Shown: piece after piece, positions 16,289 through 25,928 of the stretch
Position numbering within the stretch: position 1 is the stretch's first letter
Layout: each line of letters opens with the position of its first letter
DNA from: Micromonospora coriariae
GTDB taxonomy: Bacteria; Actinomycetota; Actinomycetes; Mycobacteriales; Micromonosporaceae
Direction: 5' to 3'
DNA: 64,000 nt
Assembly (NCBI RefSeq): GCF_900091455.1
Contig: NZ_LT607412.1
Location: forward strand, 5,022,001 to 5,086,000
Translations under genes and position numbers: made by a program
Notes under the pieces: model-generated
The model's database searches: none
Seen by the model: only the letters and a program-made list of their open reading frames with translations
Told to the model about the DNA's origin: nothing

Positions 16289-17323
16289 TTACCGCTCGAG
16301 GGAGTGGGTCGCCACACCGCGCCCCGTCTCGAGCGCCCCGAGCAGCATCGGCAGCGACCGGTGCAGCTCCCGCTGCCAGTACGGCCAGCTGTGCGTGCCG
16401 GGGCCGTAGAAGTCGGTCGTGACGGAAACGCCGAGTTCGCGCAGCTGGGCGACGAAGTCGAGGTTCTCCTGGTGGATGAGCGCCTCCAGACTGTTGGTCT
16501 GGCCCGGCGGGTCGAATGGTCCGCCGGCCGTGCCATCGCCGGTGGCCACGAAGAGCGCTGTGTGCCGCAGCTGCTTCGCCAGGTAGTACGGGTCGTGGTC
16601 CTGCCAGATGTCCCGTTGCGCGACCGGGTCGCCCCACAGTGCGTACGGGTCCAGCCCGGTGCGCCCGAAGAACGGCAGCCAGTAAGACGGGTCCTTCAGC
16701 GGGTGCACGACCCCGCTGAACGAGGCTGCCGCGCGGAACATGCCCGGGTTGCGGGCCGCGTACGACATCGCCCCGAAGCCGCCCATGGACAGGCCGGCGA
16801 TGGCGCGCTTCGGGCCCGCGCCGTACCCGCGCTCGATGATCTGCCGCACCTCGGTCAGGTGGAACCTCTCCCAGGCCGGGGCGCCGCCCTGACCGCCGTT
16901 CCACCAGTCGCTGTACCAGCCGGCGGCACCGGCCTCCGGCATCACGACCAGGACGTTCCGGAGTTCCGGGATGCTCGCCACGTCGGTGGAGCGGGTCCAG
17001 CTGACGTATGAGTCGCAGCAGCCGTGCAGCAGGTAGAGCACGGGCCAGTGATCCCCGGGCGCCCGCTGCTCCCACCCGTCGGGCGTCAGCAGCCGTACTT
17101 TGGCGGCGGTGCCGAGTGCTGGCGACTGGATCGTCAGGTCGACCAGGCGTGGCCCGACGGCCGTCTCTTCGGCCAGGTACGCGCCGTCGGAGGCGTGGAT
17201 GGGCGCGGGGGCGGCGACGCCGGCCGCCGCCGAGTCGGGGGCCGCGACGGCGGCGGGTCCGGCCACCCCGGCCAACGCGAGCCCGATCGCCACGGCGGCG
17301 CTGATCGCCGACAATCTCCTCAT
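16289..17323 (-). CDS. Secreted alpha/beta-hydrolase esterase (antigen-85-like fold)
   Basis: 344 residues, ATG 17323 preceded by GAGGAGG. A Sec signal peptide occupies residues 1-28 (basic MRR, hydrophobic core, AVAA before APDS). The esterase domain follows: PVLYLLHGCCDSY with the oxyanion region, nucleophile Ser in AGLSMGGFG, and a C-terminal catalytic His in GPGTHSWPYW. The family includes esterases, feruloyl-esterase-like enzymes and mycolyltransferases. Micromonosporaceae lack true mycolic acids, so a carbohydrate- or lipid-ester hydrolase acting outside the cell is more likely. No operon partner is evident. Confidence 0.88.
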   Translation of the reverse strand: MRRLSAISAAVAIGLALAGVAGPAAVAAPDSAAAGVAAPAPIHASDGAYLAEETAVGPRLVDLTIQSPALGTAAKVRLLTPDGWEQRAPGDHWPVLYLLHGCCDSYVSWTRSTDVASIPELRNVLVVMPEAGAAGWYSDWWNGGQGGAPAWERFHLTEVRQIIERGYGAGPKRAIAGLSMGGFGAMSYAARNPGMFRAAASFSGVVHPLKDPSYWLPFFGRTGLDPYALWGDPVAQRDIWQDHDPYYLAKQLRHTALFVATGDGTAGGPFDPPGQTNSLEALIHQENLDFVAQLRELGVSVTTDFYGPGTHSWPYWQRELHRSLPMLLGALETGRGVATHSLER

Positions 17324-17521
17324 GACTCCTCCTCTGTGACCGCGGGGCAGGCTTCGCCGCGCGGCCCTTCATGGTCCGGGCGGAACGATTCTGATCGTTT
17401 CCTGCGGGTGGCGGGAGGCAAAGCTGTCACTGTCGGCCAGCGGCCAGCGGACGGGCGTGAGCGGTGATCGGCAGGTGGTGCGCGGCGAGTGGTCCCGGCG
17501 GCGACTCGATGCGTGACGTCC

Positions 17522-17674
17522 TCAGCGCTGCGGCGCAGCGATCGCACCACCGCCACGCTCGGCTACCAGACGGACCAGCTGGCGGAACTGGGCGGGCTGC
17601 AGCCCGGTGAACGGAAAGATCCACTCAAGGTGGGCTGCGGTGATCACCTGCACCCAGGCATCCTGACCGATCAT
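17522..17674 (-). pseudogene. IS5-family transposase, N-terminal fragment
   Basis: A 50-residue reading frame from ATG 17674: TAAHLEWIFPFTGLQPAQFR and QLVRLVAERGGGAIA match the start of IS5/IS1647-type transposases of actinobacteria (HxEWVFPFTGL...QFRxLVRxVAERGG). It stops before the DDE domain. I see no terminal repeats. It is a remnant. Confidence 0.5.
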
Positions 17675-17721
17675 CCTCAACGGACAGACATCGGGGTTAC
17701 GAGACGTCCCTTACGTGGAGA

Positions 17722-17894
17722 TCAGGGTCGCCCACGGCCGTACGTCGGCCGGGTGGACCACAGGCGCAGCTCCAGCCGGGCGGCAAGGTCGGGCGCGGTG
17801 GGCTCCAGGGCGCCGAACGCGAGGCGCAGAGCACTCGGCACGACACCGCTGATAGGACGAACGGTCGCGCTTTTTCCGAAACCACTGCGGTCAT
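17722..17894 (-). pseudogene. Alpha/beta-hydrolase N-terminal remnant, frameshifted (tentative)
   Basis: AAGGAG precedes ATG 17894, and the first frame reads MTAVVSEKARPF. The neighbouring frame then carries the more protein-like stretch VPSALRLAFGALEPTAPDLA and ARLELRLWSTRP, ending at 17722. This pattern resembles the first helix of some actinobacterial alpha/beta-hydrolases. The catalytic parts are absent. Assignment rests on a short segment and is weak. Confidence 0.3.
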
Positions 17895-18050
17895 GGCCAT
17901 CTCCTTTGCGGGGTTCGGTACCGCCGGGCGGCGTTGATCTGGCGCCACCCGCCGCCGTAATGGGCCCGGTATGGTCCATGCGGCGCATTCCAACCAACCG
18001 CCTCCCAACCAGTTGATCAGCGCGCCGACCTGCGGAACCCGATCCCGAGA

Positions 18051-19898
18051 TCACTCGGGATGATTCGCCGTGCGCCGGCCGACGGCGAACGGCGAGGTCA
18101 CCCCCCGGTATGCCACATGCAGCACCATGCCCTGTTTGGCGTGCGGCAGGTTGTGACAGTGGTCGAGCCAGATCCCCGGGTTGTCGGCCCGGAACGCGAC
18201 CTGCCACACCTCGCCGGGCAGCACATCGAACGTGTCCAGCCAGAGCGGACTACCGGTCACCGGGCGACCGTTGCGGGACAGCACCAGCACGTGGTGGCCG
18301 TGCAGGTGCATCGGATGGCTTTCGGTGCCGCGGTTGACCACCGTGGTGCGCACCTCGTCGCCCTGGTCGACCAGCAGCGGCGGGATGTCCGGGTAGACGC
18401 CCCCGTTGACCGTGTACGCGTAGCTCGGCACCCCGTCCAGGAACCGAACCAGTCGGTCCAGTACCAGCGTGTAGTCCTTGTTGTAGCGGCCGAACGGTCC
18501 CGGCGCGGGGGTGCCGTACCGGGTAATGTCCAGGTCGGAGCCGGCCGGGTGCGCCGGCATTGCACCGGTACCCAGGAGCAGCCCGTCGGAGTCCCGGCCG
18601 TCCACCATCACGTGCACGGCCCCGGCGGGCATCGTGAACACGACGTCGTAGCGGCCGCCGGCGGGCAGCCGCAGCGTGGTCTCGGCCGTCAGCACGGTCG
18701 GGCCGTTGAGGTCCCGACCGTCGATCGCACTGACGATGTACAGCGTGCCGCCGACCGCCACGCGATGCGCGTCGTTGTCGGTGTTGATCAGTCGCAGGCG
18801 GACCCGTCGACCCGCGGGCACGTCCCGGGTCTCCCGCCGGTCGGATCCGCCGAGCATCGTTGCGCCGGTGTCGAACCGGTGCACGGGCAGCGCGATGTCC
18901 GTCTCCGCCGATTCGGTCCCGTCGGGAGTCACTACGAGAGTGCCGTAGAGGCCTTTGCGGACGGCTTCACTGGACATCTCGTGTGAGTGGTACCAGTAGC
19001 TGCCGACGTCCTTGGCCTCGAAACGATAGGTGAACGTGCCGCCTGGCGGCACCGCGTCCTGGGTGACACCCGCGACACCGTCCTCGCCGGCCGGCACGTC
19101 GTACCCGTGCCAGTGCAGCGTGACCCCGATGCCCGGCAGGTCGTTGCGCAGTGTCACCTCGACCACGTCGCCCCGGGTCACCCGCAGCTCCGGCCCCGGC
19201 AGCTGGCTGTCGAAGGTCCACGCGTCAACCGTCGCGCCGGACGGCAGGGTGACCGTTGCGGCGCGGGCGGTGAGCGTGAACTTCCGGGTCGGCGCGCGGC
19301 TCGGACCGCGCAGGTCGGCGACGGACACACCAGGTGCCGCGGCGGGTCCGGCGTGGGCGGCATGGCCGCTATCTGCGCCGTGCGTGTTGTGGTCGAGTCG
19401 GTCGGGCAACCGGCTGCCGACGGCGGCCGTGACACCCGCGGCCAGCAGCGCCGCCGCCGTGGTCGCCACCACCGCGACCCGTGCCGTCAGGGCCGGGAGT
19501 CGCCATACCAGCAGCGCCGCGGCGCCGGGACCGAAGACGGCCGCGACCGCACCGACCGTCACCGGATACCCGACCAGGAACTGCATCGCAATGCCCGCGA
19601 CCGCGACGTACGCCGCCGCGATCATCGCCGGCGCCGGAGGCGTCCGTCGGCGGACCAGGGCGACGCCAACCAGCCCGGACAGCAGCGTCAGCGGGACGGC
19701 GGTCACCAGCCGGTCCGGCACGAACCACCAGCCGGCACCGCCGAGCAGTGCGACCACGGTGGCCCGCGCGGCCGTGGCCAGCACGGCCGCGATCAGCACC
19801 GCGGCGCCGGCCTTTGCACCCCGCAACGGCCAGGCCGCCACCCATAGGCCACCGGCGACCACCACCAGGAGCAGGTCGAGGACCAGCAACACGCTCAT
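18051..19898 (-). CDS. Membrane-anchored multicopper oxidase
   Basis: 615 residues from ATG 19898, which overlaps the preceding gene's stop (ATGA). Residues 1-160 form about five to six transmembrane helices, an unusual anchor for a copper oxidase. The extracytoplasmic part is a laccase-like protein: HWHG at 262-265, HSH at 304-306, and near the C-terminus HPMHLHGHH and HCHNLPHAKQGM. These supply the type 1, 2 and 3 copper ligands, with Met as the likely axial ligand of the type 1 site. It should oxidise a substrate with O2 outside the membrane; metal (Cu, Mn) or phenolic substrates are possible. It forms an operon with the small membrane protein upstream. Confidence 0.9.
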   Translation of the reverse strand: MSVLLVLDLLLVVVAGGLWVAAWPLRGAKAGAAVLIAAVLATAARATVVALLGGAGWWFVPDRLVTAVPLTLLSGLVGVALVRRRTPPAPAMIAAAYVAVAGIAMQFLVGYPVTVGAVAAVFGPGAAALLVWRLPALTARVAVVATTAAALLAAGVTAAVGSRLPDRLDHNTHGADSGHAAHAGPAAAPGVSVADLRGPSRAPTRKFTLTARAATVTLPSGATVDAWTFDSQLPGPELRVTRGDVVEVTLRNDLPGIGVTLHWHGYDVPAGEDGVAGVTQDAVPPGGTFTYRFEAKDVGSYWYHSHEMSSEAVRKGLYGTLVVTPDGTESAETDIALPVHRFDTGATMLGGSDRRETRDVPAGRRVRLRLINTDNDAHRVAVGGTLYIVSAIDGRDLNGPTVLTAETTLRLPAGGRYDVVFTMPAGAVHVMVDGRDSDGLLLGTGAMPAHPAGSDLDITRYGTPAPGPFGRYNKDYTLVLDRLVRFLDGVPSYAYTVNGGVYPDIPPLLVDQGDEVRTTVVNRGTESHPMHLHGHHVLVLSRNGRPVTGSPLWLDTFDVLPGEVWQVAFRADNPGIWLDHCHNLPHAKQGMVLHVAYRGVTSPFAVGRRTANHPE

Positions 19899-20341
19899 GC
19901 CGCGTGCGCCCGCTCGGGCCCGGTGGTCAGCTCGTCGGCCGCCCTGGCGGCGAGCCGGCGGGCGTTCGCCAGGCCGGTGATGGCGGTGCCCAGCACGGCC
20001 AGGCCGTTCACCGCGTGCAGCGCGACGAGGTACAGCGGCAAGCCGCTGCGGTCCGTCGTGCTCCCGCCCAGCGCGGTGCTCATGGCGCTCAGGACGAACT
20101 GCAGGATGACCAGGCCAATCGGCAGCGCGGCGAAAGCGATGGTCCGCCCGCCGGCCCGCGCCAGCGCCGCGACGACGGTGTTGAGCAGGGCGAGCGCCAG
20201 GATGGCCACCGCCCCGGTACGGTGCGCCGTCCACGCGTCCGCAGTGGCCGGCCGGCTGAACGCGCCGACCCCGGCCAGATAGAACTGCGCCAGCACGACG
20301 ACGACGACGAGCGCGCTGGTGATGACAAAGACCTTACGCAT
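19895..20341 (-). CDS. Four-helix membrane protein (DUF6220-like)
   Basis: 148 residues. ATG 20341 is chosen because ACAAAGGAG precedes it; the longer frame adds 29 Arg-rich residues. Four hydrophobic segments: about 5-25 (VFVITSALVVVVVLAQFYLA), 42-60, 70-92 and 110-130, with AHRTGA between the first two. The layout resembles DUF6220 family proteins. It is coupled by ATGA overlap to the multicopper oxidase, so it may assist assembly, electron supply or metal delivery to it. The last part is inference. Confidence 0.7.
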   Translation of the reverse strand: MRKVFVITSALVVVVVLAQFYLAGVGAFSRPATADAWTAHRTGAVAILALALLNTVVAALARAGGRTIAFAALPIGLVILQFVLSAMSTALGGSTTDRSGLPLYLVALHAVNGLAVLGTAITGLANARRLAARAADELTTGPERAHAA

Positions 20342-20453
20342 GTGGATCACTCCTTTGTGTCGACTTGATCGGGACCGGAACCTGGCCACGGGGCCGTTTG
20401 GTCGGCTCCAGGGGCCCCGGCCCCTCATTCGGGGGCGGGGCAGGTAGCCGGCG

Positions 20454-20985
20454 CTATATCGACGTCGTGGCGACGATCTCGATCGTCACGGCGAGTTCGC
20501 GCGCGATGAAGCCGACCGTCCGGCTCACCCCGAACGCAGTCCGGTCGACCACCGCGGTGGCGGTGAAGGCGCAGCCGTCCACGGTCTGGCGGCCTTCGAC
20601 CAGCCGCAGCGTCACTGGGGCGGTCACGCCGTGGACGGTGTGAGCCGGCCGGTCATCGTCCAGCCGCCGCCGTGGGTCCCCACCCGGGTGCTGGCGAACC
20701 CCGTGGCCGGGTACGACGCGACGTCGAGGAAGTTCTTACCTACTACGCCCCGGTCGCGGCGCTTGTTGCCGCTGGCGATGCTGGCCGGATCCATCGTCAC
20801 CCGGACCGACGAGCGGGCCGGGTCCTCGGCGACGACGATGACACCGTCGATGACGTCGAACGTGTCGCGGACCGTCACGATGCCCACAGCTCCTTCACGG
20901 CGAAGCGGACGGTGGTGCGGAACGGGTCGACCGCGTACGTGTCGGCGGCGATCGCCGGCCGGGTGGCGGTGCTGTCGGTGCTCAT
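20454..20985 (-). pseudogene. YceI-family protein with two frameshifts
   Basis: The frame from ATG 20985 reads TYAVDPFRTTVRFAVKELW and then stops. One base later the next frame continues GIVTVRDTFDVIDGVIVVAE through DPASIASGNKRRD and stops after GRLT. A second shift (two extra bases near 20645) resumes VHGVTAPVTLRLVEGR to ELAVTIEIVATTSI and TAG at 20454-20456. Put together this is a complete YceI lipocalin-like domain of about 175 residues. YceI proteins bind isoprenoid or other amphipathic ligands. Either three coding segments decayed recently or the assembly carries indel errors here. Confidence 0.75.
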
Positions 20986-21146
20986 CGCAGGACTTCCTGG
21001 TTGTGTGCGGTGATGTGGTTGATAGCCACCCGGTCGGGTCCGGGTAGCAGCGCGGGGTCCTCCCCTCGGGTCAGCCGGCGCGGGAGAGGACGCCCGGGCT
21101 GCCCTCGGTGCCGCCCGGCCGGACCGTCCTCGCCGTCAACGGCGTG

Positions 21147-21310
21147 AGCGAGCCTGCCGGTGGCCCAGATACGCCGGCCGAGATCGTGTGACAGGGACGG
21201 CAGCAGCAGGGACCGGACGATGATGGTGTCTAGTAGCACCCCGTAGGCGACCACGAAGCCCAACTGCGCCATGAACGTCAGCGGTAGCCTGGCCATCACG
21301 GGAAGGGTCA
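21147..21310 (-). pseudogene. MMPL transporter, C-terminal fragment
   Basis: MARLPLTFMAQLGFVVAYG, then VLLDTIIVRSLLLPSL and HDLGRRIW, match the last transmembrane helices and end of an MMPL/RND exporter. The segment sits immediately after the stop of the complete MMPL gene in a different frame, so it is the tail of a second, lost copy. Sequence after LAHA is unrelated. Confidence 0.7.
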
Positions 21311-23488
21311 GACTCTGGCGTCTTCCCTGACCCCGGCCGGTGAAGCCGAGGTCGCCTTCGGTGCCCGGCGTCCGGGCATCCACCAGTTGGCCTTGCCGCA
21401 CAGTTCCATCACCGCCGGGACGAGGACCATCCGGACGATGGTGGCGTCGATGAGCACGGCGACGGCCATGCCCAGACCTCCCTGCTTGACCGCGACGTCG
21501 TGGCCGAGCAGGGAGGTCGTGAAGACGGCGATCATGATGGCGGCCGCGGCCGTGATGACCTTGGCGGTCCGTGCCAGCCCGCGAGTGACGGCCATCCGGG
21601 TGTCGCCGGTGCGCTCGTACTCCTCACGGATCCGCGAGATCAGGAAGACCTCGTAGTCCATCGACAGGCCGAACAGGACCGGGAACATCATCATCGGCAC
21701 CCAGGTCGTGATCGGCATTTCGGTGGGGAAACCGAGGGCCGAGCCGAGCCATCCCCACTGCACGACCGCGACGAGCACGCCGTAGGCGGCGCCGATCGAC
21801 AGCAGGTTCATCACGGCGGCCTGCAGCGCGATCGTGACCGACCGGACCAGCGCGATCAGCAGCACCACGGACATCGCGATGACGACCGCGATCATCAGGG
21901 GCAGGCGCGAGCCGACCTCGTCTGCGTTGTCGATCGTGACGGCGTTCGGGCCGCCGACGTAGACCCCTTCGCCGCCGGGTGCCTTGGGCAGCACGTCGTC
22001 GCGGAGCTGGTGCACCAGGTCCGCGGTCGCCTCGTCCTGGTATCCGGTCTTGGGGAAGGCTATGAAGGTGACGGCCTGCCCGTCCTCGCTGATCCGAGGC
22101 TGCGTGGCGTAGGCAATGCCCTCGGTCTTGCTGACCGCTTCGACGACGGGACGCAGATCGGCGTTCTTGGAGTCGACCTCGGTGGCGAAGATCAGGGGTG
22201 CGCCGTAGCCGGGACCGAAGCCCTCGGAGACGATCTTGTGTGAGGTGTAGCTGCTCCTGTCGTGGGGCTGGACACTGGCGTCGGGCAGGCTCAGCCGCAT
22301 CGACAGCATGGGGGCGGCCAGCACCAGCAGGACCGCGCCGGCCAGAACCGCGGCGACCAGCGGCTTGCGCTGCACCACGCCCGCCCAGCGCTCGGCGGGA
22401 GTGCGGCGCTCCCGGGACGGGACACCGTCGGCCCTCTGCCTGCGGGACGTGCGACGAGGCAGGCGCAGCGAGTTGATCTTGTGGCCAGTGAAGCCCAGGA
22501 ACGCCGGCAGCAGGGTCACCGCGGCGATCATCGTCACCAGCACGATCACCGACGTGGCGACGGCCACTCCGGTCATCAGCCTCTGTCCCATGACGATCAG
22601 GCCCAGCAACGCGATCACGACGGTCGTGCCGGCGAACAGCACCGCGCGACCTGCGGTGGTGATGGCCTTGACAGTGGCGCTCTCGGGCTCATCGCCGTCC
22701 TGCAGGCTGTCCTTGTAGCGGGTCACGATGAACAGTGCGTAGTCGATGCCGACACCGAGCCCGATCATCGCGGCGAGGATCACAGTGAAATCCGGCGAGG
22801 GGACCACGTGCCCCACCAGCTTCATCATGGCGATGCCGCCGAGGATCGCCAGCAGTGCGGTCACGATCGGCAGGCCCATCGCCACCAGTGACCCGAAGGC
22901 GATGAACAAGATCACCGCTGCTGCCAGGACGCCCACGCTCTCGGCCGGACCCTGCGGAGGTGTCTCGGCCTTTTCTGCCTGCGCCCCGCCCAGCCCAAGC
23001 GTCACGCCGTCACCAGAGGCTTCCTTGACCGTGTCCACCAGGGGCTTGACCTCGGTCTTCTCCGCATCCTTGTCGGTCAGCGGGATGGTCGTACGGGCGA
23101 TACGACGATCCTTCGTCACCAGATTCTCGTCCTGATACGGCGAGGTCACCGGTCCTGTAATGGGTGAGGCGTCCAGATCGGCGAGAACCTTCTCGATCTT
23201 CTGCCGCGCGGCGGGGTCGTCGATCCCCTTCTCTGCCTTGATCGCAAGGGTCAGCGTGTCCCCTTGCTGCTCGGGGAAGTGCTTCTCGATCAGAACCTGC
23301 GCCTTGGCGGATTCGGAGTCTCCACCGGAGAAGTCGTTGTCGGAGGCGGCGCCGAAGCCGAAGCCGACGATCGCCACGGCGATCACGCCGACGATCCAGG
23401 TCAGCAGGACCAGGCGGCGGCGCCGGTAACAAAACCGGGCTAGTCCCGCCAGAACTCCATCCGTAGGGGCAGTCTCGGTTGGCATCAT
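21308..23488 (-). CDS. MMPL-family RND exporter
   Basis: 726 residues, ATG 23488 after GAGGAG. Topology is typical: one helix at about 15-40 (LVLLTWIVGVIAVAIVGFGFG), a large extracellular loop to about 180, helices 2-6 to about 370, a second loop (about 385-530) and helices 8-12 ending near 700. It probably exports a lipid, peptide or drug-like metabolite using the proton gradient; the cargo cannot be named. It is divergent from the two-component system at 23698, and the 209-bp space between them is the likely regulatory region. A fragment of another MMPL lies just downstream. Confidence 0.9.
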   Translation of the reverse strand: MMPTETAPTDGVLAGLARFCYRRRRLVLLTWIVGVIAVAIVGFGFGAASDNDFSGGDSESAKAQVLIEKHFPEQQGDTLTLAIKAEKGIDDPAARQKIEKVLADLDASPITGPVTSPYQDENLVTKDRRIARTTIPLTDKDAEKTEVKPLVDTVKEASGDGVTLGLGGAQAEKAETPPQGPAESVGVLAAAVILFIAFGSLVAMGLPIVTALLAILGGIAMMKLVGHVVPSPDFTVILAAMIGLGVGIDYALFIVTRYKDSLQDGDEPESATVKAITTAGRAVLFAGTTVVIALLGLIVMGQRLMTGVAVATSVIVLVTMIAAVTLLPAFLGFTGHKINSLRLPRRTSRRQRADGVPSRERRTPAERWAGVVQRKPLVAAVLAGAVLLVLAAPMLSMRLSLPDASVQPHDRSSYTSHKIVSEGFGPGYGAPLIFATEVDSKNADLRPVVEAVSKTEGIAYATQPRISEDGQAVTFIAFPKTGYQDEATADLVHQLRDDVLPKAPGGEGVYVGGPNAVTIDNADEVGSRLPLMIAVVIAMSVVLLIALVRSVTIALQAAVMNLLSIGAAYGVLVAVVQWGWLGSALGFPTEMPITTWVPMMMFPVLFGLSMDYEVFLISRIREEYERTGDTRMAVTRGLARTAKVITAAAAIMIAVFTTSLLGHDVAVKQGGLGMAVAVLIDATIVRMVLVPAVMELCGKANWWMPGRRAPKATSASPAGVREDARV

Positions 23489-23697
23489 CTTCTCCTCGAT
23501 GGTTTTGATGTCGCTTGATCATGTCGCCGGGCGCACCGCCGGTCGTCCTGCAGACGGATGCAATTCGCGCTGCCGCCGATGGCGCACCCGGCTGCTGCGG
23601 ACGCCGCAGGCGCCGGGAAAGTACTGCGTACGCGGTAGGCAGCCGCCCGTCCGCGAGCAGGATTCGGCCGCGGCAAGATCCCGGCTAAGGTGCGCGC

Positions 23698-24828
23698 ATG
23701 AGCACAGGACGGCCCGGTGTTCGGGCCAATGTCAGAGACTGGGCGATCGCCGTTTGCGTGGCGGCGACGCTGCTGGTCGCCGGGCTGTCCGGGAACCACT
23801 CCGCCACGGATCTCGACCTACTCGGCTACGCACTGTTGGCGGCGGGTGGCCTGGCGCTGGCCGCGCGCCGCCGGGCTCCGGTACCCGTCCTGGCGGTCAC
23901 CGGGCTCTGCGCGGTGGGCTACCAGGCGGTCGGCTTCGACGTGCCCGCCGTCGCGTTCCTGTTCGCGGTGTACGCCGCCGTGCGGGCGGGCCACCGCATC
24001 ACCACGGTCGTGGCGGCCGTGCTGATGCTGGCCGCTCTCCCGCTCGCGGCCCTCGCCCCGCCGCAGGACATGGCCGTGGGCGAGGCGCTCGCACGGGCCC
24101 GGGGCGCCCTCGAGGTGGCTTGGCTGGTCGCCGCCGGTGCGGCGGGGGAAGCGCTGCGCCAGGCCGAGCGGCGGGCGGACGAAGCCGAGCGCACCAGGGA
24201 GGAGACCGCGCGGCGCCGCGCGGACGAGGAGCGGCTGCACATCGCGCGGGAGCTGCACGACTCGCTCACCCACCAGATCTCGATCATCAAGGTGCAGGCC
24301 GAAGTAGCCGTCCACCTGGCCCGCAAGCGTGGCGAACAGGTGCCGGAGGCCCTGCTGGCGATCCGCGAGGCCGGTCGGGAGGCGACCCGGGAACTGCGCG
24401 CGACCCTAGAAGCGCTGCGCGACGACGGTGAGACCCCGCCGCATGGGCTCGACCACCTCCCGGAACTGGTGGAACGGGCCCGTGCGACCGGCCTGGACGC
24501 GACATTGACGATCGAAGGACAACGGCACGACGTGCCGGCCGCGATGGACCGGACCGCCTACCGGATCGTTCAGGAGTCCCTCACCAACATCGCCCGTCAT
24601 GCCGCCACCGCTACGGCGTCGGTCCGGGTCGACTACCGTCCGGACGCCCTCGCGATCCGAGTCGACGACGACGGCAAGGCCACGCAGGACACCACCCCGA
24701 TTCCCGGCGTCGGGCTGCTCGGAATGCGCGAACGAGTCGCCGCCCTCGGCGGTCGCCTGCGCGCGGAACCACGCAACGAGGGCGGCTTCACCGTCCACGC
24801 TGAACTACCCGTGGGCCGGACGTCATGA
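23698..24828 (+). CDS. Sensor histidine kinase (NarL-type, HisKA_3)
   Basis: 376 residues. Four to five N-terminal transmembrane helices with very short external loops (residues about 10-140) suggest sensing within the membrane. A coiled segment rich in Glu/Arg follows (about 140-180), then the dimerisation/phosphoacceptor helix with His187 (IARELHDSLTHQ), and an HATPase with AYRIVQESLTNIARHA and the G-box GVGLLGMRERVAALGG. The gene overlaps the response regulator by four bases. Its divergence from the MMPL exporter suggests it may control that gene in response to membrane stress; this is inference. Confidence 0.92.
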   Translation: MSTGRPGVRANVRDWAIAVCVAATLLVAGLSGNHSATDLDLLGYALLAAGGLALAARRRAPVPVLAVTGLCAVGYQAVGFDVPAVAFLFAVYAAVRAGHRITTVVAAVLMLAALPLAALAPPQDMAVGEALARARGALEVAWLVAAGAAGEALRQAERRADEAERTREETARRRADEERLHIARELHDSLTHQISIIKVQAEVAVHLARKRGEQVPEALLAIREAGREATRELRATLEALRDDGETPPHGLDHLPELVERARATGLDATLTIEGQRHDVPAAMDRTAYRIVQESLTNIARHAATATASVRVDYRPDALAIRVDDDGKATQDTTPIPGVGLLGMRERVAALGGRLRAEPRNEGGFTVHAELPVGRTS

Positions 24829-25487
24829 TCCGCGTCCTGCTCGTCGATGACCAGCCGCTCCTTCGCAGCGGCTTCCGCGCGCTCCTCGATGTCGAGGACG
24901 ACATCGAGGTGGTGGCCGAAGCCGCCGACGGGGAGGAAGGCGTGACGCTGGCCATCCGGTACCTGCCGGACGTCGCACTCGTCGACATCCAGATGCCGGT
25001 CATGGACGGCGTCGAGGCGACCCGGCGCATCGCCGCCGACCCGGCGCTGGCCCGGGTGCACGTCGTCATCCTGACCAACTACGGCCTCGACGAACACGTG
25101 TACAACGCGCTGCGCGCCGGCGCCGCCGGATTTCTCGTCAAGGACATCGAGCCAGGAGACTTCCTACATGCCGTTCGCGTCGCCGCGCGCGGTGACGCCC
25201 TGCTCGCACCGTCGATCACCCGCAAGCTGATCAACCGGTACGTCACCGAGCCGCCCCACACACGCGCCGACACGGGGCTGAAATGGCTGACCAACCGCGA
25301 ACGCGAGACCGTCGCCCTGGTCGCGCGGGGCCTGTCCAACGACGAGATCGCCGACCTCATGGTGATTAGCCCAATGACCGCCAAAACCCACATCAACCGG
25401 GCCATGGCCAAGCTCCATGCCCGTGACCGCGCCCAACTCGTGGTCCTCGCCTACGAATCCGGCCTGGTAACCCCACGCAACCGCTGA
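24825..25487 (+). CDS. Response regulator, NarL/LuxR family
   Basis: 220 residues. Receiver domain 1-120 with the acidic pair at Asp8-Asp9, phosphoacceptor Asp54 (ALVDIQMPVMDG) and conserved Lys in FLVKDIEPG. A LuxR-type HTH spans about 152-215 (LTNRERETVALVARGLSNDE, SPMTAKTHINRAMAKL). It is the cognate partner of the kinase with which it overlaps. Targets are unknown; the divergent MMPL promoter is the nearest candidate. Confidence 0.93.
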   Translation: MIRVLLVDDQPLLRSGFRALLDVEDDIEVVAEAADGEEGVTLAIRYLPDVALVDIQMPVMDGVEATRRIAADPALARVHVVILTNYGLDEHVYNALRAGAAGFLVKDIEPGDFLHAVRVAARGDALLAPSITRKLINRYVTEPPHTRADTGLKWLTNRERETVALVARGLSNDEIADLMVISPMTAKTHINRAMAKLHARDRAQLVVLAYESGLVTPRNR

Positions 25488-25928
25488 CATCGATACGGCG
25501 GCTGCGGCCGGATCCAAGATCAGGTGCGCTCTTCTGGTAGCCGCGATCCGCGCCTGAGGCGTCCGCTAGGCGGTGACCGAGTGTAGTGGCCTGGGCCGGC
25601 ATCAGTGGCGTGGACGGCAGCCGCAGGGCGGCGGGCATCAATCCCGTCGCCCGCACCAACGTCATGAACATGTGCGTGACGTGTTCGCCCAGCTGAAGCC
25701 GATGATCAGCACAGCGTCCGCCGCGAAGCTCTTGATCTCCGCAGCGCCGGCCGTGAAATCGACAGCCAAAGCGTCCTCCGCCGGGTCGTAGGTCAGCAGC
25801 TTCAACCCGAGCGGGAGTTCCTCGCCGACGCGGCCCTCTCGTCCTGAGCCAGCCGCCTGAAACGCGCCGAGGCGCGGCCCGGTCTGCACCGGGCCGCGCC
25901 TCGGTGGAGGTACGGCGGATCGGGACGG
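25488..25928. other. Gene-poor interval with a possible DUF2283-like fragment
   Basis: No secure gene. On the minus strand, 25662-25830 encodes LLTYDPAEDALAVDFTAGA followed by AEIKSFAADAVLI, which weakly resembles the start of DUF2283 proteins (TYDPEADAL...), but the reading frame before it is Arg/Gly-rich and no ribosome site is seen. The right end holds the terminator at 25867-25904. Confidence 0.3.
25867..25904 (-). terminator. Strong hairpin terminator downstream of the S8 peptidase
   Basis: Perfect 17-bp stem (CCGAGGCGCGGCCCGGT at 25867-25883 with its complement at 25888-25904) and a CTGC tetraloop. It lies 25 nt past the peptidase stop and is the most stable simple hairpin seen in the window. 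Confidence 0.8.

Noticed and set aside
17489..18016. 175-residue plus-strand ORF in the esterase/oxidase gap
   Set aside because: Antisense to IS5 and hydrolase remnants; no ribosome site or domain.
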